Assembly: GCA_016713085.1 (NCBI GenBank)
Contig: JADJPV010000001.1
Location: forward strand, 1,509,001-1,573,000
Length of the DNA: 64,000 nt
Origin: Chitinophagaceae bacterium
GTDB taxonomy: Bacteria; Bacteroidota; Bacteroidia; Chitinophagales; Chitinophagaceae
Direction: 5' to 3'
The first letter of the stretch is position 1. Every line of letters starts with the position of its first letter. The translations under genes were made by a program, and so were the position numbers. Under the pieces are notes generated by a model. The model had not been told where the DNA came from. It saw only the letters and a program-made list of their open reading frames with translations, and searched no databases. This document shows, piece by piece, positions 34,568 to 43,666 of the stretch.

Positions 34568-35065
34568 TTATTTCACCGACGTTGTATCTGTTTTCCAGTC
34601 ATTAAAATCAAGATCGGTCCATGTAGCAGCACGGGCATGTGCACCGCTGGCAAACACAAAATCAACATGATTGATTCCTTTTGTTTCAAGGAGATTTAAT
34701 GCAGCGAAAGTGAGATACTGTTCAGCCCCTGCATTGCCTGCCCGGTCAGTTAACCATTCAGCTTTAGGAATGGATACATAGAGTGTGTCGTCTGAAATAT
34801 GATCGAAGCTGAGTTTTACCTCGGCATAGGTTTTATTAATCCCGTTGATTAATGCCTGTGGTACAGTTACAGAATCCCTCGGTTCAAAAATCTTTTTACG
34901 GGAGCGGTCTTCAGCTGTGCAGTCCCACACTAATAGAGTATCTGTTTCAAACCACTGCTGGGGCGGAGTGGCGGTTTCGTTGCCCTGTTTCTTGTCTGTT
35001 GATGCTTCATTGTTACAGGAAATCACCAATGCAAGAAACATGATGGCTGTTACATATCGGATCAT
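34568..35065 (-). CDS. hypothetical lipoprotein
   Basis: Lipoprotein of 165 residues with signal MIRYVTAIMFLALVISC (Cys at 17) followed by a polar linker (NNEASTDKKQGNETATPP). The mature domain includes WFETDTLLVWDCTAEDRSRK and the pattern VKLSFDHISDDTLYVSIPKA; the last third (YLTFAALNLLETKGINHVDF) resembles secreted GerMN-like or hypothetical Chitinophagaceae proteins, without certainty. Divergent from corA. Function unknown. Confidence 0.75.
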   Translation of the reverse strand: MIRYVTAIMFLALVISCNNEASTDKKQGNETATPPQQWFETDTLLVWDCTAEDRSRKKIFEPRDSVTVPQALINGINKTYAEVKLSFDHISDDTLYVSIPKAEWLTDRAGNAGAEQYLTFAALNLLETKGINHVDFVFASGAHARAATWTDLDFNDWKTDTTSVK

Positions 35066-35132
35066 ATCCTAAAGCTACACAACAGTTGGCAAGATGAAGA
35101 ATGAATGTTTAAATTCGTTCAAATTTTATATT

Positions 35133-36227
35133 ATGGGGAAACGGAGCTCTTATCTCGACCTTGTTCTCAATCCATTTAACCTGTTGCGGACGAAGAAAAT
35201 ACTAAGTATAAACCCTACTGCCCCCCCCGAACGGAGAGAGCCAGAACAGATTAACCTGTTTGTGTATGATTATGATGCAGAAAACATCCACGAAGAAAAA
35301 TTGAAAGATGTAAAGGATTGTTTTATGTACAAGCATTCGTCCCGTGTAACCTGGATTAATATTGATGGCTTGCGCCGCAAGGATATTGAAGAGGTTTGTA
35401 ATCATTATAATATACACCAGCTGGTACAGGAAGATATTCTAAGTCTTGGTCAGCGTCCGAAAATGGATGATATTGATGACGTAATCTTCTGCCTGCTGAA
35501 CATGCTGTATTTTAACGAACAGAATTCAACTGTTGAAACAGAACAGATCTCTATTATTCTGGGTGATAAGTTTGTGCTGAGTTTCCAGGAAGATGCCTCA
35601 AGGGATGTGTTTAATCCACTGCGGGATAAGCTTCAGTTCAGGAATAATAAGATCCGCCAAAGTGGAACTGATTATCTCTTTTATACACTGATAGATTTAA
35701 TTGTAGATAATTACTTCGTAGTAATGGAAAAGTTGAGTGATAAAATTGAATTACTCGAAGAAGACATTGTGAAAAACTCCAACAAAAGATCACTCGCAAG
35801 AATTAACCAGCTGCGCAAAGAAATGATTGTACTGAAGCGGAACATTGCACCGGTAAGGGATATGGTAAATGGCATCCTGAGGAGTGAAAGCAGCCTTCTG
35901 GAAGAACGCACAGAAAAATACTTTAAAGATGTGTATGATCATATTGTACAGGCTAATGATCTTGCAGAGAACTACCGTGATATGATGATGAACTTACATG
36001 ATCTGTATCTCAGTAATGTAAACCTGAAAATGAATGAGGTAATGAAAGTGATGGCGGTGGTAACCTGTTTACTTGCGCCTGCAACTGTGATTGGCGGAAT
36101 CTTCGGAATGAACTTTGAAAGCATTCCCTGGCTGCACAACCCTTATGGGTTTTTTATTGCCATGGCATTAATGCTGGTAGTTCCTGTTGTGATGATTTAC
36201 CTGTTCAGAAAAAGAGGATGGTTTTAA
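35133..36227 (+). CDS. corA: CorA-family magnesium/cobalt transporter
   Basis: CorA transporter of about 364 residues forming a pentameric Mg2+ channel in the inner membrane. The large soluble domain holds RKDIEEVCNHYNIHQLVQED and GQRPKMDDIDDVIFC, the long stalk helix lies at about 225-300, and the two membrane helices are at the end, with the signature GMN in GIFGMNFESIPW. The start could also be the ATG at 35094 (13 residues longer); 35133 (MGKRSSYLDL) is preferred because the extra residues look non-conserved. The gene is followed after 18 bases by a RidA-like gene. Confidence 0.93.
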   Translation: MGKRSSYLDLVLNPFNLLRTKKILSINPTAPPERREPEQINLFVYDYDAENIHEEKLKDVKDCFMYKHSSRVTWINIDGLRRKDIEEVCNHYNIHQLVQEDILSLGQRPKMDDIDDVIFCLLNMLYFNEQNSTVETEQISIILGDKFVLSFQEDASRDVFNPLRDKLQFRNNKIRQSGTDYLFYTLIDLIVDNYFVVMEKLSDKIELLEEDIVKNSNKRSLARINQLRKEMIVLKRNIAPVRDMVNGILRSESSLLEERTEKYFKDVYDHIVQANDLAENYRDMMMNLHDLYLSNVNLKMNEVMKVMAVVTCLLAPATVIGGIFGMNFESIPWLHNPYGFFIAMALMLVVPVVMIYLFRKRGWF

Positions 36228-36245
36228 TTATAATTTTCACGCACC

Positions 36246-36764
36246 ATGAAATATCTATTTGCCTTTTTCTTATCAGCTTTGTTTGTAACGTCAAATGCGC
36301 AATCTTCTCCTGATGATAATCTGAAGACACTTGGATTGCAGCTACCACCTGCAACAAAACCTATTGCCAACTATGTAAAATATGTAAGAACGGGCAACTT
36401 GATTTTTCTGTCTGGCCATGGCCCCACAAAAGCCGACGGAACAAATATTACAGGTAAAGTAGGTAAAGACTTAACTCCTGAACAGGGTTATGAAGCCGCA
36501 AAAATAACCGGCTTGAGTTTGATAGCAACATTGAAGGATGCGCTGGGTGGTGACTTAAGCAAGGTAAAGCGGATTGTAAAAGTAAACGGTTACGTAAACT
36601 GTATGCCCGACTTCACCGAACATCCAAAAGTAATCAACGGGTGCAGTGATTTACTGGTTGCTGTATTTGGTGAAAAAGGAAAACATGCAAGGGCTGCTAT
36701 GGGAATGGTGGCGCTGCCTTTAAATATTGCCGTAGAAATTGAACTGGTAGTTGAGGTAGAATGA
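36246..36764 (+). CDS. secreted RidA/YjgF-family protein
   Basis: RidA-family protein of 172 residues. The core shows GNLIFLSGHGPTKADG, then GYEAAKITGLSLIATLKDAL and ARAAMGMVALPLNIAVEIE, where the arginine of the RAA motif lines the active site of imine deaminases. It carries a signal peptide (MKYLFAFFLSALFVTSNAQ), so it acts in the periplasm, unlike the cytosolic RidA that clears enamines from amino acid metabolism. This longer form (often with a 20-residue N-terminal extension, DUF-like) is common in Bacteroidota. It lies 18 bases after corA. Confidence 0.9.
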   Translation: MKYLFAFFLSALFVTSNAQSSPDDNLKTLGLQLPPATKPIANYVKYVRTGNLIFLSGHGPTKADGTNITGKVGKDLTPEQGYEAAKITGLSLIATLKDALGGDLSKVKRIVKVNGYVNCMPDFTEHPKVINGCSDLLVAVFGEKGKHARAAMGMVALPLNIAVEIELVVEVE

Positions 36765-36769
36765 TCTGA

Positions 36770-37111
36770 TTAAAAATGCTCCATACTTTTGAGCATTTCG
36801 TATTCTGTTTCATAGCTGCGGTGCTTGAACCATCCAATAATTGCTCCGCCGCCTAACCAGAAACAGATTTCAAGAAAAAGAAAAAGAAAGCCCATCAAAT
36901 TAAAATAAAACCCGGTGAAGGCTTTTGGGTCAAAGAACAGCTGAATGAGTTTAATGAACAGCATACAAATCAACCCTTCACGTAACACGCCATTATAGAG
37001 GATATACTTCCATTTAGGAGTTGCTCTGCGCTTTTCCCATTGTTTTAAAAATTTCCGTTGTCTCGGAGTAAGCCGGTAAGGATGGTAATTACGAAACTCG
37101 TTGAATGACAC
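36770..37111 (-). CDS. hypothetical small membrane protein
   Basis: Protein of 113 residues with a basic N-terminus (RLTPRQRKFLKQWEKRRATP) and two hydrophobic segments (near 45-62 and 70-92: GLICMLFIKLIQLFF; FNLMGFLFLFLEICFWLGGG). Probably an inner-membrane protein. It ends 5 bases after the RidA gene, in the convergent orientation, and starts 6 bases from the stop of the DUF2480 gene. No family recognised. Confidence 0.7.
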   Translation of the reverse strand: MSFNEFRNYHPYRLTPRQRKFLKQWEKRRATPKWKYILYNGVLREGLICMLFIKLIQLFFDPKAFTGFYFNLMGFLFLFLEICFWLGGGAIIGWFKHRSYETEYEMLKSMEHF

Positions 37112-37117
37112 CGTGGT

Positions 37118-37637
37118 TTATGTGGTTGGTTTTGGTTGTTTAAAAATCGGTACAGTGCTGCAAGGCTCTCCATACATTATGCTTTTCACAATTGGTCTTA
37201 AACGGTTGGTTATTTCAAGATATGCTGCTTCAGGTACAGGTTCATCGCCACATCCTTTGATCACTATACGCTGGTCTTTATAAACAGACAGATCAATTGC
37301 TGCTATTGCATCCAGTAATTTTTTCTTTTTCCATTCATCCTTTGTTCCTAAAAACAATTCCTTTGCTGCAGGTTGCAGATGAGCCGCAACTAACATATAA
37401 GCCCACATAGGAATAATTGCATCGGCAGTGCAAACAACCAACACTGTTTTATCTCCGGAAAGTATCAATGGCTGTTTGCTGCAAACCCGCCCTGAATTCT
37501 TTTTCCTTTACAATCAATCCCATGAAGAGATATTCCTTCAAATCAAAAATAACCGGCTCTTCATGTGGAAAGTAATCTGCCAGGTCAATGGTTACCAAAG
37601 AACTTTCTGCCACCTTATTTACTATCACTTCACTCAT
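37118..37637 (-). pseudogene. DUF2480 family protein, frameshifted
   Basis: One gene in two frames. The N-terminal part (start 37637) reads MSEVIVNKVAESSLVTIDLA, then PVIFDLKEYLFMGLIVKEKEFR and stops after AIDTFRR. The C-terminal part continues in the next frame as SGDKTVLVVCTADAIIPMW, AYMLVAAHLQP, RIVIKGCGDEPVPEAAYLEI and ends SIMYGEPCSTVPIFK. That is the full DUF2480 pattern of Bacteroidota. Removing one base near 37456-37461 gives AIDTSGDKTVLVV. No enzymatic role is established for the family. The break is most likely an indel error. Confidence 0.85.
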
Positions 37638-37798
37638 ACTGTTTTTTTTGATGACAGTAAATTTACTCCAAATATGCGTTATACATTTTACTCAAACAAT
37701 GGCCCCGTATTTTTTCATAGTGTCATTAGTAAAACTACTGTGCATAAAAATGGGCATAACTTCTGTTATGCCCATCGTTAATGTGTTAATCTATGCTG

Positions 37799-39934
37799 TT
37801 AATAGAACTTAATTCTGTTGTCTTTTACTTTCGCTGACTTGCGCAAAGCCTGTACTGATGCTCCACCGGCACTTTGCTTCATATTCTGTTCCATCTGCAT
37901 ACGTCTGAAACTGTAATCCATATCACCAGCCGGTTTCATGCTTACATTTTCTGTGCGGATTACAAATACAGCACTGTTACCAACAATGGGTTCCCCGGCC
38001 TTTCCTTTTAGTTCAGGGTTAAATGCTGCACCGCTTAGCTTTGGTTCCATACCAACACCCGGAACAAATGGAGCCACAAATCCAATGCTATCTGCACGAA
38101 GTACATTTGTTTTAAAAGATGTTGCAATTGCATTCAAATCCTTATTGCTGCCGATTTTTGAAATAATTTCTTTTGCTTTTTTCTCATTGCGAATAATCCC
38201 TTCTACTTCTGCTCTTACTGTTTTAGCACTTGGCACCCCTTCTTCTTTTTCTTCTGCAATCAGCGCAACAATAAATTTATCACCAATGCTTGTTGGTTCA
38301 GATACGTTACCCACTTTATTTTCATACACCCACTTGATCAGGCTTCTTGCATTTCCAATTCCCAGGATACTGTACTCGTTCGGTTTGATTTCTGCAATGC
38401 GTGGTGATAGTTTTTTCTTAGCTGTTGCTGCTTCAAACTGTTTTGCATTTCTGCTTTCTGCTGCAAATTGTGCAGCAGCGGTGCTTGCAGAATTTGTTGT
38501 TTCATCGCTTGGTTCAACTGCCTTTGAGAAATAAGCAATCTTATAAGCCGGTTCAACTTTCTTCTGATCCATTATTTCAATATAATGATACCCAAAGCTT
38601 GTCTTCACAACTTTCCGTTCTCCTTTCTTACCATCGAATAAAATAAACTGTCCAAACTCTTTCGCAAAGTTTGGCTCCTGTATTTGATTTGCAGTAAAAG
38701 TCATTTCTCCATTATTCTGTCGGCTACCATCAGATTGAGGGTTATATTTCTGAACCATTTCAGCCCAGCTTGCACCACCCAAAACTGCATTCTTAATACT
38801 GTCAATTAATTTAGATGCAACACTGTCACTTAAAATTACCTGGCCTGACTGCTGGTCTGTTGTACCAATTAATATGTGACGGCATTTTACAGAATCCGGC
38901 AGATCTCTTTTTGCAATCATCTTTGCAAGTGTAAAATTTCCTCCATCGACATATGGTCCAAAAACTCCACCGATTGGCAGGTTGCGGATTGAATCTGCAT
39001 TAGGAACCTGCATCGCAGATTTTAATACATACCCATCATAAAAAGGAATGCTTGAATTATTGGCAACAGTAAACTGTGCCGCATCTGCTGATTCATAAAA
39101 AGCCTGTTTTTGCTTAATCACAGCATCTAATGCAACTGCTGTGTCTGCTGCCGTTGGAGCAGCATCAAATAATACATAAGAAATTACACGGCTTTCTTCC
39201 TGTTTGAATTCATTTTTGTGCTTCCGTACGTAGGCATTAATATCATCATCAGTTACTTTAACAGAGCTGTCGCTGATGGTTGAATAAGGAATAGCCACAT
39301 AACTGATCGAAGCTATGCTGTTCTGATCAGCCACTTCTTTATCGCTCAGCCATTTTGGATAAAATATACTTCCTGCAAGCAGGGCGCTGTACTTTGTACG
39401 TAAACCATTGCGGATGATATAATCAATCAGGTTACGTTCAATATATAAACGTTGTGGATCGTTGGCTTTCTTTTTGCGCATTGAGTTAATGTACTGTCTT
39501 GCGGCATTGGCATCATAAGCACCCGTTTGTGCATCTTTAAACTGCTGGGCTAAAACCGGCGGAGGGTTATCTCCATATAATGCATTCGTGAGGTCGGCTG
39601 AAGTAAAGGTTAATCCTAACTTTTCATATTCATTCGTTAACACAGTCTCTTCCACTTCATTGTTCCAGAGCATTTCAATGATTTGCTGGCGCATTTCATC
39701 GTTTATATCCATTCCCTGCTGGCGATAACCATTTTCCATTTCATTAAGCTTGGCATCAAACTCGTTAATCTCAATGCTGTTACCATTAACTACACCAAGT
39801 GCGCTGGGCTGAGAACCTCCCACATTGTTTTTTCCTGCAAAGTAATCGGTAAGAATAAATCCTACAAGGCTTAAAGCAATCACAGCAATACTCACAGCTG
39901 CATACTTTTCACGGATCTGCTGAATAATCGACAT
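37799..39934 (-). CDS. PpiD-like membrane-anchored peptidyl-prolyl isomerase
   Basis: Protein of 711 residues. The ATG at 39934 gives MSIIQQIREKYAAVSIAVIA, the single N-terminal membrane anchor (about 13-33). A SurA_N-like helical domain follows (about 55-225, NEFDAKLNEMENGYRQQG). A parvulin rotamase domain lies near 350-460 (CRHILIGTTDQQSG; then FGYHYIEIMDQKK). The C-terminal part is probably a second, degenerate chaperone region. It helps outer-membrane and secreted proteins fold in the periplasm. A consensus promoter lies 33 bases upstream, next to the candidate replication origin. Confidence 0.9.
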   Translation of the reverse strand: MSIIQQIREKYAAVSIAVIALSLVGFILTDYFAGKNNVGGSQPSALGVVNGNSIEINEFDAKLNEMENGYRQQGMDINDEMRQQIIEMLWNNEVEETVLTNEYEKLGLTFTSADLTNALYGDNPPPVLAQQFKDAQTGAYDANAARQYINSMRKKKANDPQRLYIERNLIDYIIRNGLRTKYSALLAGSIFYPKWLSDKEVADQNSIASISYVAIPYSTISDSSVKVTDDDINAYVRKHKNEFKQEESRVISYVLFDAAPTAADTAVALDAVIKQKQAFYESADAAQFTVANNSSIPFYDGYVLKSAMQVPNADSIRNLPIGGVFGPYVDGGNFTLAKMIAKRDLPDSVKCRHILIGTTDQQSGQVILSDSVASKLIDSIKNAVLGGASWAEMVQKYNPQSDGSRQNNGEMTFTANQIQEPNFAKEFGQFILFDGKKGERKVVKTSFGYHYIEIMDQKKVEPAYKIAYFSKAVEPSDETTNSASTAAAQFAAESRNAKQFEAATAKKKLSPRIAEIKPNEYSILGIGNARSLIKWVYENKVGNVSEPTSIGDKFIVALIAEEKEEGVPSAKTVRAEVEGIIRNEKKAKEIISKIGSNKDLNAIATSFKTNVLRADSIGFVAPFVPGVGMEPKLSGAAFNPELKGKAGEPIVGNSAVFVIRTENVSMKPAGDMDYSFRRMQMEQNMKQSAGGASVQALRKSAKVKDNRIKFY

Positions 39935-39966
39935 AATAGTATATTGTACGTTATAAAAGTGAGCGG

Positions 39967-39974
39967 CAAAAATA
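39967..39974 (-). promoter_or_regulatory. -7 promoter element of the ppiD-like gene
   Basis: The minus strand reads TATTTTTG, an exact TAnnTTTG match, 33 bases before the ATG. Confidence 0.55.
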
Positions 39975-39999
39975 AGGGGAATTGAAGGTTTGAACAAAT

Positions 40000-40480
40000 T
40001 GTGGAAAACTCCTCTAACCAGCACAGGATAAAGGATTTAGGAAAAGAAGAGCCTTAAATTCCAAAAAGAGGAAAAAAGAATACACAATAACGGTGTGAAT
40101 AAACAGTAAAACCGGTGGATATCCCCCGTTTTATGCAGGATAAATTCGGGGACGCTTGGTTAAGACATAGGTTCCGGACAAGGTGCTTCCAAAAAGGCCT
40201 TTATAAACCCCTCTTTATCCTCGCTTCATTCACATAGAAAAATTGATTCTCTGTGCTTTCACTTTTACAGCAGCTTTTTAATCCACCGATGTGAATAAAC
40301 GGGTAAACACTTTACTCCTGTTATATATGCTGATGTGCATTATTTGGGAATTACTGTGCATAACATCAGCTAACCTTATTAATTATCAGAAAAATGAAAA
40401 TGAGATATCCACCAATTCACACCTATAGTAATAATAGTTTATTAAATAAATAATAGTCTATTAAGAGTTACTACGGAAAA
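40000..40480. other. candidate replication origin (DnaA-box cluster and AT-rich segment)
   Basis: No gene between 39935 and 40530. Four exact DnaA-box matches (TTWTNCACA) are on the minus strand, at 40000-40008 (TTTTCCACA), 40094-40102 and 40290-40298 (TTATTCACA), and 40355-40363 (TTATGCACA). Near-matches occur at 40334-40342 and around 40115 and 40405 (ATATCCACC). An AT-only-like stretch at 40425-40465 (TTTATTAAATAAATAATAG) could be the unwinding element. This layout is typical of oriC. dnaA is not in the window. Assignment is inference. Confidence 0.6.
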
Positions 40481-40530
40481 ACAGCTTCAAAAATTTGAAG
40501 TAGCTTGCAGCTGAAATTAAAAAGAAAAAA

Positions 40531-41541
40531 ATGAGCACAACCATCATTACCGATACAAAAGCAAGCGTCGAAAAAAATGGTTTTTTAAATATAGAACTTG
40601 ATCCTGAATTAGATCTGTTTGCAGAAATTGAACGGCTGAAAAAAGAAAAAAATGCAATCATCCTGGCGCACTATTACCAGGAACCGGATATCCAGGATGT
40701 GGCAGATTATATCGGCGACAGTTTAGGGCTGGCACAGCAGGCGGAAAAAACAAAAGCCGATATGATTGTTTTTGCAGGGGTTCATTTCATGGCCGAGACA
40801 GCAAAAATTTTAAATCCCTCCAAGAAGGTTGTTATCCCTGATTTTAAAGCAGGATGTTCGTTGAGCGACAGTTGCCCTCCGCCATTGTTTGCGCAGTTTA
40901 AAGCACAGCATCCTGATCACCTGGTGATTTCTTACATCAACTGCAGCGCAGGAATTAAAGCTTTGAGCGATATCATTTGTACCAGCAGTAATGCACAGCA
41001 GATTGTTGAAAGTTTACCTCCAGAGCAGAAAATTATTTTTGCACCGGATAAAAACTTAGGAGCCTACATCAACAAAGTAACAGGAAGAAACATGGTTTTG
41101 TGGAATGGTGCCTGTATGGTACATGAAATTTTCAGTGTTGAAAAAATGACCAAACTAAAACTGCGTCATCCGCAGGCGAAAGTAATTGCACATCCTGAAT
41201 GCGAAGAACCTGTTTTACGCCTGGCAGATTTTATTGGCAGTACAACACAGTTGCTGAAGTTTACAGAGAAGGACAGCAGTGCAGAATATATTGTGGCAAC
41301 AGAAACAGGGATACTGCACCAGATGATCAAATCAAATCCGCATAAAACATTTATTCCTGCACCACCAAATAACAGCTGTGCATGTAACGACTGTCCGCAC
41401 ATGAAACGTAATACACTGGAAAAAATTTATCTCTGCATGGAATATGAAACACCTGAAATTACAATGGATGAAGAATTGCGTTTGGCTGCAAAAAAGCCGA
41501 TTGATAAAATGCTGGAGTTAAGCGCATCTTTCGGTTTGTAA
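40531..41541 (+). CDS. nadA: quinolinate synthase A
   Basis: NadA of 336 residues, an oxygen-sensitive [4Fe-4S] enzyme that condenses iminoaspartate and dihydroxyacetone phosphate into quinolinate for NAD synthesis. Typical segments: ILAHYYQEPDIQDVADYIGD, the first cysteine in AGCSLSDSCPP, the second in NGACMVHEIF-like region, VIAHPECEEPV, and the final cluster cysteine in CACNDCPHMKRNTLEK. Normal length. It is adjacent to the candidate oriC. nadD of the pathway is at 9642; nadB and nadC are not in the window. Confidence 0.96.
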   Translation: MSTTIITDTKASVEKNGFLNIELDPELDLFAEIERLKKEKNAIILAHYYQEPDIQDVADYIGDSLGLAQQAEKTKADMIVFAGVHFMAETAKILNPSKKVVIPDFKAGCSLSDSCPPPLFAQFKAQHPDHLVISYINCSAGIKALSDIICTSSNAQQIVESLPPEQKIIFAPDKNLGAYINKVTGRNMVLWNGACMVHEIFSVEKMTKLKLRHPQAKVIAHPECEEPVLRLADFIGSTTQLLKFTEKDSSAEYIVATETGILHQMIKSNPHKTFIPAPPNNSCACNDCPHMKRNTLEKIYLCMEYETPEITMDEELRLAAKKPIDKMLELSASFGL

Positions 41542-41565
41542 TAGAGTAAGGAAAGGACATAAAAA

Positions 41566-41594
41566 AGGGGCCAGATAGAAATCCTGCCCCGTTT
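41566..41594. terminator. terminator between nadA and kdsB
   Basis: GGGGC (41567-41571) pairs with GCCCC (41586-41590) and is flanked by TTTT on the plus strand and by six T on the minus strand, so it can serve both convergent genes. The stem is short (5 bp). Confidence 0.5.
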
Positions 41595-41695
41595 TAAAAT
41601 CCAATATCCTATGAAAAACCGAGAGTAAGATAGAAATGTTTTTTAAAAAGTTGCATGATTTTTTATTTTTTTCTTTGTTAAAAATTACACAAGCC

Positions 41696-42415
41696 TTATT
41701 TCAATAATTTTTTTGCTTTTTCCAGGTCCTGCGGCGTATCAATCGAAACACTCCATGGCTCTGTTACCGACATCCTGATTGAAATCATATTTTCCAGTAA
41801 ACGGAGCTGCTCCAGCTTCTCTGTTTGTTCAAGAACCGAAGGAGGAAGCGTTGTGAACTTCAGTAATATATCTTTCCGGTAGCCGTAAATGCCAATATGT
41901 TTAAAATAGTTAACATGAGTCTTTTCATCTCTTTGATACGGAACGGCGCTTCTGCTGAAGTAAAGAGCGTCCATATTACGGTTAACAACCACTTTTACAC
42001 AGTTAGGATCACGAATCATTTCTTTATCAGTAATAACATGCATCAGTGAAGCAACCTCAACCAATGGATCTTTAAACCGATTGCATAAAATTTCTAACGG
42101 TTCTTTTTTTACAAATGGTTCGTCGCCCTGTACATTAATAATCACATCCACATTCATATCTTCCACTGCTTCTGCAATACGATCAGTCCCGCTTTCGTGT
42201 TCCTGTTTACTCATAATAGCCTTTCCACCTGCAGCAGTAATTGTATTGAAAATAATTTCGCTGTCGGTTACTACAAAAACATCCGCAAACAAACCGGTAG
42301 CAACCGTATTACGATAGGTATGAAGAATAACCGGCTGATCACCGAGCAACTGCATCAGCTTGGCAGGAAAACGGGTAGCAGCATACCGGGCGGGAATAAC
42401 AGCAATAATCCGCAT
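41696..42415 (-). CDS. kdsB: 3-deoxy-manno-octulosonate cytidylyltransferase
   Basis: KdsB of 239 residues activates Kdo with CTP for lipopolysaccharide core synthesis. The nucleotide-binding start VIPARYAATRFPAKLMQLLG, the motif SGTDRIAEAV, VINVQGDEPFV and the ending WSVSIDTPQDLEKAK match the family. Normal length. It shows the organism makes Kdo-containing LPS. It ends on the shared terminator with nadA. The dCMP deaminase gene lies 53 bases upstream on the same strand. Confidence 0.96.
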   Translation of the reverse strand: MRIIAVIPARYAATRFPAKLMQLLGDQPVILHTYRNTVATGLFADVFVVTDSEIIFNTITAAGGKAIMSKQEHESGTDRIAEAVEDMNVDVIINVQGDEPFVKKEPLEILCNRFKDPLVEVASLMHVITDKEMIRDPNCVKVVVNRNMDALYFSRSAVPYQRDEKTHVNYFKHIGIYGYRKDILLKFTTLPPSVLEQTEKLEQLRLLENMISIRMSVTEPWSVSIDTPQDLEKAKKLLK

Positions 42416-42468
42416 GTAAAAAGTTTTAGTGAAGATAATGAGAAGCCAGAATAAGAGGGGTAGTGCAA

Positions 42469-42966
42469 TTATACATCCACTTCATTAAACGAGAGTACTA
42501 TATTTTCAACGTTAACCTTCACCTGCCTGAAAGAAATACCCGCTTTATTCAGCATATTTTTTGAAGCAATGGAGGTATCTGTTGTTGCATATTTATCCGA
42601 CAGGTAAATAACTTCTGTTATGCCAGATTGAATAATTGCTTTAGAACACTCGTTACAGGGGAACAGGGCAGTATAAATTCTACAGCCATGTAAATCCATC
42701 CCAATATTATTTAAGATGGCGTTGAGCTCTGCATGACATACATACGGATATTTCGTCTGCAGAAAATCGCCCTGCTTTTCCCAGGGAAACTCATTATCAT
42801 CACAACCAATAGGCAAACCATTGTAACCCGCACCAACAATCTTGTTTTTTGTATTTACAATACAGGCGCCAACCTGTGTTGCCGGGTCTTTACTTCTTTT
42901 GGCTGATAATAAGGCAACACCCATAAAATACTCATCCCAGGAAATATAATCTGTGCGCTTACTCAT
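42469..42966 (-). CDS. dCMP deaminase family protein
   Basis: Zinc-dependent deaminase of 165 residues. The catalytic zinc motifs are HAELNAIL (H and the general base E) and PCNECSKAII (two Cys ligands). Other family markers: KDPATQVGACIVN and GAGYNGLPIGCDDNEFPW. It probably converts dCMP to dUMP, supplying thymidylate synthesis, and resembles ComEB-type enzymes. A consensus promoter is 23 bases upstream. A second gene (kdsB) follows in the same direction. Confidence 0.93.
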   Translation of the reverse strand: MSKRTDYISWDEYFMGVALLSAKRSKDPATQVGACIVNTKNKIVGAGYNGLPIGCDDNEFPWEKQGDFLQTKYPYVCHAELNAILNNIGMDLHGCRIYTALFPCNECSKAIIQSGITEVIYLSDKYATTDTSIASKNMLNKAGISFRQVKVNVENIVLSFNEVDV

Positions 42967-42988
42967 TTCTTTCTGTTTACCGTTGTTT

Positions 42989-42996
42989 CAAAGATA
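42989..42996 (-). promoter_or_regulatory. -7 promoter element of the dCMP deaminase gene
   Basis: The minus strand reads TATCTTTG, an exact TAnnTTTG match, 23 bases before the ATG; it overlaps the end region of the upstream gene. Confidence 0.55.
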
Positions 42997-42997
42997 T

Positions 42998-43537
42998 TTA
43001 AAAACTGTAACCGGCAGCAACAGTAATACCGGGAAGCAGTTTGGCGTCCATCTTCCAGAAATTATCCGAACGGGGATCAAGAAAAACAACAGGAGCAACA
43101 ATCGTTCTGAAGAAAAAACCTCCATCCGGTTTCTGAAAGCGGTAACCGGCCCCGGGAATGATATATAATTTTTTGTCTGATTGGTTGCCTGCTGAAAACA
43201 GATACTTATAATCTTCAGCAAAAGGAACAACCACTAAACTGAATTCTGCATGTGAATTTCCCTGCCCGTTAAAAAAACTGATACCAATAGGAAGACCGAT
43301 AGTGTTTTTTGCTGCAGAGAAACCAACTCTGTATGCTGCAGAAAAAGAAGCCCCTTTCCTGAACACACGTTCATAATTAACCGAGAAAAAATTTCCTGGT
43401 GAAAGATATTCTGCAAAAAAAGTGTTGCGGGCACCCCCGCCAGCAGAAGGTGATTGAGCAGACAATGTAACAGCCGTAAAACAAACAGAAACGGGAATGC
43501 AGATTTTGTAAAAGAGAAAAGCAGTTATTTTTTTCAT
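42998..43537 (-). CDS. hypothetical outer-membrane or secreted protein
   Basis: Protein of 179 residues. The start at 43537 gives a signal peptide (MKKITAFLFYKICIPVSVCF, ending TLSAQ); the frame back to 43579 is not used. The mature part has alternating hydrophobic strands (NTFFAEYLSPGNFFSVNYER, ASFSAAYRVGFSAAKN, LPGITVAAGYSF) ending in an aromatic residue, as in small outer-membrane beta-barrels. A consensus promoter is 22 bases upstream. No ligand can be named. Confidence 0.75.
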   Translation of the reverse strand: MKKITAFLFYKICIPVSVCFTAVTLSAQSPSAGGGARNTFFAEYLSPGNFFSVNYERVFRKGASFSAAYRVGFSAAKNTIGLPIGISFFNGQGNSHAEFSLVVVPFAEDYKYLFSAGNQSDKKLYIIPGAGYRFQKPDGGFFFRTIVAPVVFLDPRSDNFWKMDAKLLPGITVAAGYSF

Positions 43538-43558
43538 GAAAGCAGAAGCATTATGAAA

Positions 43559-43566
43559 CAAAGTTA
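43559..43566 (-). promoter_or_regulatory. -7 promoter element of the barrel protein gene
   Basis: The minus strand reads TAACTTTG, an exact TAnnTTTG match, 22 bases before the ATG at 43537. Confidence 0.5.
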
Positions 43567-43666
43567 ACCGAAGCGGCACAGCAGAAAATGTTTTCTCAAA
43601 AGCTTCAAAAGTTTAAAAAAATCAACCCTCACATTCATTTCACTCTTTGTCATAGTTGTTCGTTTG

